Source: UMGS1590 sp900552455
Lineage (GTDB): Bacteria; Bacillota; Peptococcia; Peptococcales; Peptococcaceae
NCBI GenBank assembly: GCA_963931105.1
Contig: OZ007004.1
Coordinates: forward strand, 1-64,000
Reading direction: 5' to 3'
DNA length: 64,000 nt
In this document: one piece after another, positions 59,574-64,000 of the stretch
Position numbering within the stretch: the stretch's first letter is position 1
Layout: each line of letters starts with the position of its first letter
Translations under genes and position numbers: made by a program
Notes under the pieces: model-generated
The model's database searches: none
What the model saw: the letters and a program-made list of their open reading frames with translations, nothing else
Told to the model about the DNA's origin: nothing

Positions 59574-59957
59574 TCAGCGTACAGCGATCGCTTCGATTTC
59601 CACCTGCATATCCTTCGGCAGACGTGCCACTTCCACACAGCCGCGCGCCGGCGCGTCTTTTTCGAAGTAGCTGCCGTAGGCTTCGTTGACCACGGCGAAA
59701 TCGTTCATGTCCTTGAGGTAGATCGTCGTCTTGACGATATCCTCCACGCTCGCGCCTGCTTCTGCCAGGATGGCTGCGATGTTGTCCATGCACTGTCTGG
59801 TCTGGGCAGCGATGTCACCTTCAGCGACGTTGCCCGTTGCCGGGTTGATCGGAATCTGCCCGGAGACAAAGATCATCTCTCCGCTCGCGGCCACGCCCTG
59901 AGAATATGGGCCCAAGGCAGCCGGCGCTTTTTCTGTTGCCAGGATCTTTTTGCTCAT
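59574..59957 (-). CDS. ridA: RidA-family enamine/imine deaminase
   Basis: The 127-residue protein has the RidA hallmark Arg in ARGCVEVARLPKDMQVEIEA, and GPYSQGVAASGEMIFVSGQIP near the start. RidA clears reactive enamines made by PLP enzymes such as threonine deaminase, which suits the local amino-acid pathways. GAGGTGA-type site at ATG 59957. Confidence 0.95.
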   Translation of the reverse strand: MSKKILATEKAPAALGPYSQGVAASGEMIFVSGQIPINPATGNVAEGDIAAQTRQCMDNIAAILAEAGASVEDIVKTTIYLKDMNDFAVVNEAYGSYFEKDAPARGCVEVARLPKDMQVEIEAIAVR

Positions 59958-59990
59958 TATGATTCACCTCCATTCGCAATCATTCCCTAT

Positions 59991-60716
59991 TCAGTCATGA
60001 TTATATTGATAATTATAGACTGCCAGCGGCGAAAAATCAATATAATCTGCACTCGCCAAGACATATTTAATATTGTTTTTTTCTATCGATCGGAATCGCG
60101 CCGCTTCCTCGCCGTGCAAATGGCCAAACACACAGAGATCGACGCGATATTTTTCGAGCAGCACCGCCACCTCCGGCGCCAGTCCTGCGTCGTCAAACGG
60201 CGGAAAATGCAAGAGCGCGATGCGGTAGCGCGCGTCCGCCGACATCGCCGCAAGCGACGCTTCCAGCCGCGCAAATTCGCGGCGCAGCATTTTTTCCTGA
60301 TGCGCCGGCCCCTCCGGATCTGCAAACGTCCAGCCGCGCGCGCCGCTGATCGCGACATCGTCCAGCAGGAGCGCGTCGTTCTGGATGGCGTACATGCCCG
60401 GCGGCAACGCCGCGCGCACCTTGCCGATGCTCTGCCACCAGTTGTCGTGGTTGCCGCGCACCAGCACCTTGCGCCCCGGCAGACAGCCCAGCCAGTTCAG
60501 CGCGAACCGCGCCTCCTCGACACGATTTCCCCAGAAAATATCCCCCGCCAAGAGCACAATATCCTGCGCCTTCACACGCTCGCACCAGCTGCGCGCGATC
60601 TTCGCCGTGTGCTGCACCCAGGATGCGCCAAACTGATCCATCGGTTTCTGTTTCTCACTTTCCAGGCCGATCGACAAATGCAGATCGCCAATCGCCCAGA
60701 CCGTCGTCGTCGCCAT
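59991..60716 (-). CDS. Metallophosphoesterase (calcineurin-like)
   Basis: At 241 residues it has the five metal motifs: GDLHLS (D-x-H), LLAGDIFWGN (G-D), VRGNHDNWW (G-N-H-D), ALLHFPPF (H) and FGHLHGEE (G-H-x-H). It is of the single-domain type often found alone; substrate unknown. ATG 60716 has GGAGG at an unusually close position with a second one further upstream. Promoter TTGGCG-17-TATAAT at 60752-60780. Confidence 0.88.
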   Translation of the reverse strand: MATTTVWAIGDLHLSIGLESEKQKPMDQFGASWVQHTAKIARSWCERVKAQDIVLLAGDIFWGNRVEEARFALNWLGCLPGRKVLVRGNHDNWWQSIGKVRAALPPGMYAIQNDALLLDDVAISGARGWTFADPEGPAHQEKMLRREFARLEASLAAMSADARYRIALLHFPPFDDAGLAPEVAVLLEKYRVDLCVFGHLHGEEAARFRSIEKNNIKYVLASADYIDFSPLAVYNYQYNHD

Positions 60717-60751
60717 CCTCCGCCCTCCTTCGCAATTTTTCTCGTACATCC

Positions 60752-60780
60752 ATTATATCGGATACGTACGCCCGCGCCAA
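60752..60780 (-). promoter_or_regulatory. Promoter of the metallophosphoesterase-ridA-cyd region
   Basis: TTGGCG (60780-60775) and TATAAT (60757-60752), 17 bp apart on the minus strand. Confidence 0.6.
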
Positions 60781-60839
60781 CTCCTGGCGCAAAAAAGCCT
60801 TGTGAAATATAAAATTTTCATAAATTCTTCCCCCTTCCC

Positions 60840-60868
60840 TTGCGGCGCTCCCGCTTATCCAGTAGAAT
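60840..60868 (+). promoter_or_regulatory. Promoter of uppP
   Basis: TTGCGG (60840-60845) and TAGAAT (60863-60868), 17 bp apart, 32 bases before the ATG. Confidence 0.6.
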
Positions 60869-60900
60869 AGGTACGATCACAATTTTTATGGAGGAATAGC

Positions 60901-61716
60901 ATGTTAATCGAATATCTAAAAGTGCTGATACTCGGTATCGTCGAAGGGATCACCGAGTGGCTGCCAATCTCCAGCACGGGGCACATGATCCTCGTAGAAA
61001 ATTTTCTGCGACTCGACGTCTCCCGTGAATTCTGGGAAATGTTCCTTGTCGTCATCCAGCTCGGCGCGATCATGGCCGTCGTCGTCATCTATTTCCACAA
61101 GCTGAACCCGTTCTCGCCGCGCAAATCCGCCAAGGAAAAATCTGACACCTGGCAGATCTGGGGCAAGGTCATCATCGGCTGCCTGCCAGCAGCGATCATC
61201 GGCCTGCCGCTCAACGACTGGCTCGACGAACATTTCTACAACTACGTCGTCGTCGCCATCGCCCTCATCGTCTATGGTATCATCTTCATCTGGATCGAAA
61301 CGAGATACAACTATAAACCAACCGTCCAGGATTTTGACCAGATGAGCTATCTCACCGCCTTCAAGATCGGCTGCTTCCAGGTGCTCTCGCTCATCCCTGG
61401 GACCTCCCGCTCCGGCTCCACCATCATCGGTGGTATGCTCGTCGGCACCTCCCGCACCGTTGCCACGGAATTCTCCTTCTTCATGAGTATTCCGATCATG
61501 TTCGGTGCCAGCCTCTTAAAGCTCGTCAAGTTTGGTTTCAGCTTCACAGCCTACGAAGCCTGCATCCTGCTTTTCGGCATGGTCGTCGCCTTCTTCGTGT
61601 CGATCCTCGCCATCAAGTTCCTCGTCTCCTACGTCTCCAAGAACGACTTCAAGATCTTCGGTTATTACCGCATCGTTCTCGGCGTTATCGTTCTCGCCTA
61701 TTTCTTCCTCAGCTAG
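60901..61716 (+). CDS. uppP: Undecaprenyl-diphosphate phosphatase (UppP/BacA)
   Basis: The 271-residue membrane protein recycles the lipid carrier of peptidoglycan synthesis and confers bacitracin resistance when abundant. It has the family's GIVEGITEWLPISSTGHMIL (part) with catalytic Glu residues and the PGTSRSGSTI motif. About eight membrane segments. GGAGG before ATG 60901; the M20 amidohydrolase gene follows 12 bases later. Confidence 0.96.
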   Translation: MLIEYLKVLILGIVEGITEWLPISSTGHMILVENFLRLDVSREFWEMFLVVIQLGAIMAVVVIYFHKLNPFSPRKSAKEKSDTWQIWGKVIIGCLPAAIIGLPLNDWLDEHFYNYVVVAIALIVYGIIFIWIETRYNYKPTVQDFDQMSYLTAFKIGCFQVLSLIPGTSRSGSTIIGGMLVGTSRTVATEFSFFMSIPIMFGASLLKLVKFGFSFTAYEACILLFGMVVAFFVSILAIKFLVSYVSKNDFKIFGYYRIVLGVIVLAYFFLS

Positions 61717-61728
61717 GAGGCCGCTTAA

Positions 61729-62877
61729 ATGAACATCTACGAAGAAGCGCTGGCGCTCCAGCCAACGCTCGTCAACTGGCGTCGCGCGCTCCATCGCCAC
61801 GCCGAAGGCGGCTACGATCTGCCACAAACTCTTGATCTCATCCGCGCCGTGCTCACCGAGCACGGCGTCGCTTTTACAGAACCAGCGACCAGCACCATCG
61901 TCTGCGAAATCGGCCACGGCCCCGCAGGGCTCATCCTGCGCGCCGACACCGACGCCCTACCCATGCAGGAGGAAAGCGGCGAGGATTTTTCCACAGAGAC
62001 CGCCTGGGCGCACAACTGCGGGCACGATCTCCACACAGCCATACTCCTCGGCGCCGCCGTTCTGCTCAAGCGCCACGAAAGCGCGCTCACCTACCGCACC
62101 CGCATCCTCTTCCAGCCCGACGAAGAAGGCGCCACCGGCGCCCTCCACGTTCTGCAAAACGGCATCATCAGCGCCGACTACCGCGGCGCCTTCGCGCTCC
62201 ATGTGTCGCCAGTGCTGGAAAGCGGCGTGCTCTACCAGTCCGACGGCGCGCTCTACGCATCCGCCAACGAATTCATCACCAGCGTGCACGGCATCAGCGC
62301 CCACGGCGCAGCGCCCCACACCGGCCACGATCCCATCTTCTGCGCCGTGCAGATCTACAACGCCCTGCAGGGGCTCATCAGCCGCGAAACGCCCGCCTTT
62401 GAAACCGCCGTGCTCTCCGTCTGCGCCATCACAGCCGGCACCACCTACAACGTCGTGCCCGCCGACGCCCAACTCCGCGGCACCCTGCGCACCTACGACG
62501 ACAGCCTGCGCGACCAGCTGAAAGCGCGCATCGTCACGCTCAGTGAAAATCTCGCGCCCCTCTTCGGCTGCAGCGCCGAAACGCGCTTCGTCACCGGCGT
62601 GCCCTCTGTCGTCAACGACAGCGCCCTGAACCACAGCATCCTCGCCGCCCTCGCCGCACACGCGCCGCGTGTGCGCACCGCGCCCCACGCCGAGCCCTTC
62701 AGCTGGAGCGAGGATTTCGGCTATTTCAAAGAAATCCTCCCCCTCACCATGATGACCCTCGGCGCCCAGGTGCCCGGCTGCTCCGCCGGCATCCACAACG
62801 CCGCCGTCCGCTTCAACGAAAGCGCCATGCCAGCCGGCGTCTGCGCCCACATCTGCGCAGCGCTCAGCGTCGAGTGA
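61729..62877 (+). CDS. M20-family amidohydrolase (N-acyl amino acid hydrolase type)
   Basis: At 382 residues the protein has the M20D layout: ALHRHAEGGYDLPQT, LRADTDALPMQEES with catalytic Asp, HNCGHDLHTAIL (metal His, Asp), QPDEEGATGA (Glu pair), a dimerisation domain from ~180, and a last SEDFGYFKE metal ligand. Such enzymes cut N-acyl amino acids (hippurate, N-acetyl-diaminopimelate). AGGAGG site; downstream terminator 62898-62939. The codons are very C-ending. Confidence 0.92.
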   Translation: MNIYEEALALQPTLVNWRRALHRHAEGGYDLPQTLDLIRAVLTEHGVAFTEPATSTIVCEIGHGPAGLILRADTDALPMQEESGEDFSTETAWAHNCGHDLHTAILLGAAVLLKRHESALTYRTRILFQPDEEGATGALHVLQNGIISADYRGAFALHVSPVLESGVLYQSDGALYASANEFITSVHGISAHGAAPHTGHDPIFCAVQIYNALQGLISRETPAFETAVLSVCAITAGTTYNVVPADAQLRGTLRTYDDSLRDQLKARIVTLSENLAPLFGCSAETRFVTGVPSVVNDSALNHSILAALAAHAPRVRTAPHAEPFSWSEDFGYFKEILPLTMMTLGAQVPGCSAGIHNAAVRFNESAMPAGVCAHICAALSVE

Positions 62878-62897
62878 CGCTTTTCCCACACATACAG

Positions 62898-62939
62898 AAC
62901 AGCAGCCAGCCTTCCAGTTTCGGAATGCTGGCTGCTGTT
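62898..62939 (+). terminator. Terminator of the uppP-amidohydrolase operon
   Basis: Perfect 13-bp arms AACAGCAGCCAGC (62898-62910) and GCTGGCTGCTGTT (62927-62939), then T residues. Confidence 0.85.
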
Positions 62940-62951
62940 TTATATGCGCGC

Positions 62952-63689
62952 TCACGCTCCCGCAAACGCTGCGAGATATTCATCCAGCCGCGCTTCCTCA
63001 AGCGCAGCCACCATTTCTGCAAACGGCGCCAGATCACCGCCGACGGCGTAGGCTTCCAGCGCTTCGTAATACGCCAGCCGCTCTTCCTTCGCGATCGAGA
63101 TCGGCTGAAAACCCTCCGTCAGCAGCTGCAGATTCATCAGCATACGCGCCGTGCGCCCGTTGCCGTCCGGGAACGGATGAATGCGCACAAATTCCGCGTG
63201 CGTCCAGGCCGCCCATTCGATCGCGTTCAGTTTTTCGCGCTGGCGTGGCATATCCGCGAAAAACCAGCGCATCTGCTGGAACATCTCCTGCGGCGCTGAT
63301 GGACGAAATCCCGCGCCCGTGATGCGCACCTCCACACTGCGATAGACACCACCGACCATGATGTTTTCCATGAGCAGCGCGTGGATATCCTTGAGCATCT
63401 CTTCATCCAGCAGCCACCCTTCCGCCACTACCCGCTTCACATAAGAAAACGCGCGGTCGTGGTTCGCCACCTCGTAGATCTCGCGCAGCGCCTTGCCGCC
63501 AACCGACAGCCCATCCTCGAGGATAACCTTCGTCTGGATCAGCGACAGCGTGTTGCCCTCGATCGCCGTCGAGTTGTGCGCGTATTCCACATCAAAGCTG
63601 CGCGCAAATCGCGCCACCACCTCCGCCGGCGCTTCGCCAAGCAGCGCAGCAACCCGCCGCCGTTTGTCGTCAAGCCGTGTCCTGTCCAT
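62952..63689 (-). CDS. Fic-family protein
   Basis: The 245-residue protein has the Fic core HPFPDGNGRTARMLMNL (H-P-F-x-D-G-N-G-R-x2-R) for AMP transfer to target hydroxyls, and an N-terminal inhibitory helix motif STAIEGNTL ((S/T)-x3-E-(G/N)) that blocks the ATP site, i.e. a class II Fic. Targets are unknown. ATG 63689 has GAGAGG at 8 bases; a GTG three codons upstream overlaps it. A TATAAT-like -10 is at 63720-63725. Confidence 0.9.
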   Translation of the reverse strand: MDRTRLDDKRRRVAALLGEAPAEVVARFARSFDVEYAHNSTAIEGNTLSLIQTKVILEDGLSVGGKALREIYEVANHDRAFSYVKRVVAEGWLLDEEMLKDIHALLMENIMVGGVYRSVEVRITGAGFRPSAPQEMFQQMRWFFADMPRQREKLNAIEWAAWTHAEFVRIHPFPDGNGRTARMLMNLQLLTEGFQPISIAKEERLAYYEALEAYAVGGDLAPFAEMVAALEEARLDEYLAAFAGA

Positions 63690-63756
63690 CTCACTCACCT
63701 CTCAAGTTCAGTTTAATTGATTATACCACACAACAGAAAACAGCGCCAAAAAATAA

Positions 63757-63795
63757 ACGGCTTGCGACGAATGCAGCACATTCGTCGCAAGCCGT
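63757..63795 (-). terminator. Terminator of the edge toxin gene
   Basis: A perfect 17-bp stem (63757-63773 with 63779-63795) with a 5-base loop, followed on the minus strand by TTTATTTTTT. Confidence 0.9.
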
Positions 63796-63801
63796 CATTC
63801 A

Positions 63802-64000
63802 TTAATCAGTTTCAGATCGCAAAAGCGACGGCAGATCTCTCCTGCCATAAAAGATTCTCAACACATTAACCTGCTGCGCATCATTGTCAACATTATAAAC
63901 GACCAGATAATTATCTACCGGAAGTGCCCGCAGCACCCCCTGGTTCCACGTCTGATCATTCAGGACAGCAAAACGTTCCGGCAGAATCATCAGTTCATCG
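63802..64000 (-). CDS. RelE/ParE-family toxin, N-terminus beyond the window
   Basis: The frame is open at the window edge, so the protein start is not seen. The visible part contains RALPVDNYLVVYNVDNDAQQ and VNVLRIFYGRRDLPSLL, the C-terminal strand and R-I-F-Y-G-R-R-D motif of RelE/ParE toxins. An antitoxin gene would be expected upstream, outside the window. A strong terminator follows the stop. Confidence 0.75.
   Translation of the reverse strand, partial: DELMILPERFAVLNDQTWNQGVLRALPVDNYLVVYNVDNDAQQVNVLRIFYGRRDLPSLLRSETD

Overview
The window looks like a chromosome segment of an anaerobic or microaerobic member of the Bacillota. The chromosomal part carries veg, a PheB-type ACT protein, a perfect CIRCE operator before groES-groEL, rubrerythrin and a cytochrome bd operon. 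The mobile elements at the left are of the type common in gut Clostridia. I cannot fix class or genus from sequence alone.

Bases 1 to about 19,430 are mobile DNA, apparently two nested elements. The outer one is an integrative conjugative element: excisionase-like protein, ParA/ParB, a replication-initiator-like protein, a BRO/KilAC protein, PcfB and the coupling protein VirD4. It ends at a 3' fragment of a tRNA-Leu gene (19,378-19,430), taken to be its attachment site. Its virD4 gene is broken twice: by a 355-bp insertion inside the Walker A codon run, and by a second element that begins near 12,496. That second element is a mobilizable unit of the large-serine-recombinase type. It carries a TnpX-like recombinase, TnpV, a small Xis-like protein, an AT-rich cargo (ECF sigma/anti-sigma pair, ABC transporter, lipoprotein), four tandem sigma-like regulators, a MobA/MobL relaxase with an RSF1010-like oriT, and a RelB/YafQ toxin-antitoxin pair. 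Its left end and the C-terminal part of virD4 lie outside the window.

Bases 19.4-31.5 kb hold chromosomal housekeeping genes (cardiolipin synthase, rubrerythrin, veg, mrp, groES-groEL, 5-formyl-THF cyclo-ligase, a D-2-hydroxyacid dehydrogenase, a YhgE/Pip exporter-like protein). Two toxin-antitoxin modules interrupt them: a probable type III (RNA antitoxin) ToxN-like system with two 47-bp repeats at 23.1 kb, and a HigBA module flanked by 40-bp direct repeats at 28.0-28.8 kb. Bases 31.6-34.4 kb look like a phage-derived replication/repressor remnant, followed by a HEPN/MNT pair in which hepT appears frameshifted.

Bases 35.4-44.5 kb are amino-acid biosynthesis: an ACT protein-hom-thrB-lysC operon (threonine/aspartate family) and an ilvB-ilvN-ilvC-ilvB2 operon (branched chain) with a striking double operator upstream. 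Bases 44.9-51.0 kb carry a two-component system co-transcribed with a calcium-repeat lipoprotein, and an SsuABC-type ABC importer. Bases 51.0-64 kb carry nif3-like, trmK and yfiH-type genes, the cydABDC cytochrome bd genes, ridA, a metallophosphoesterase, uppP, an M20 amidohydrolase, a Fic protein and, at the edge, part of a RelE/ParE-type toxin. Most chromosomal genes lie on the minus strand.
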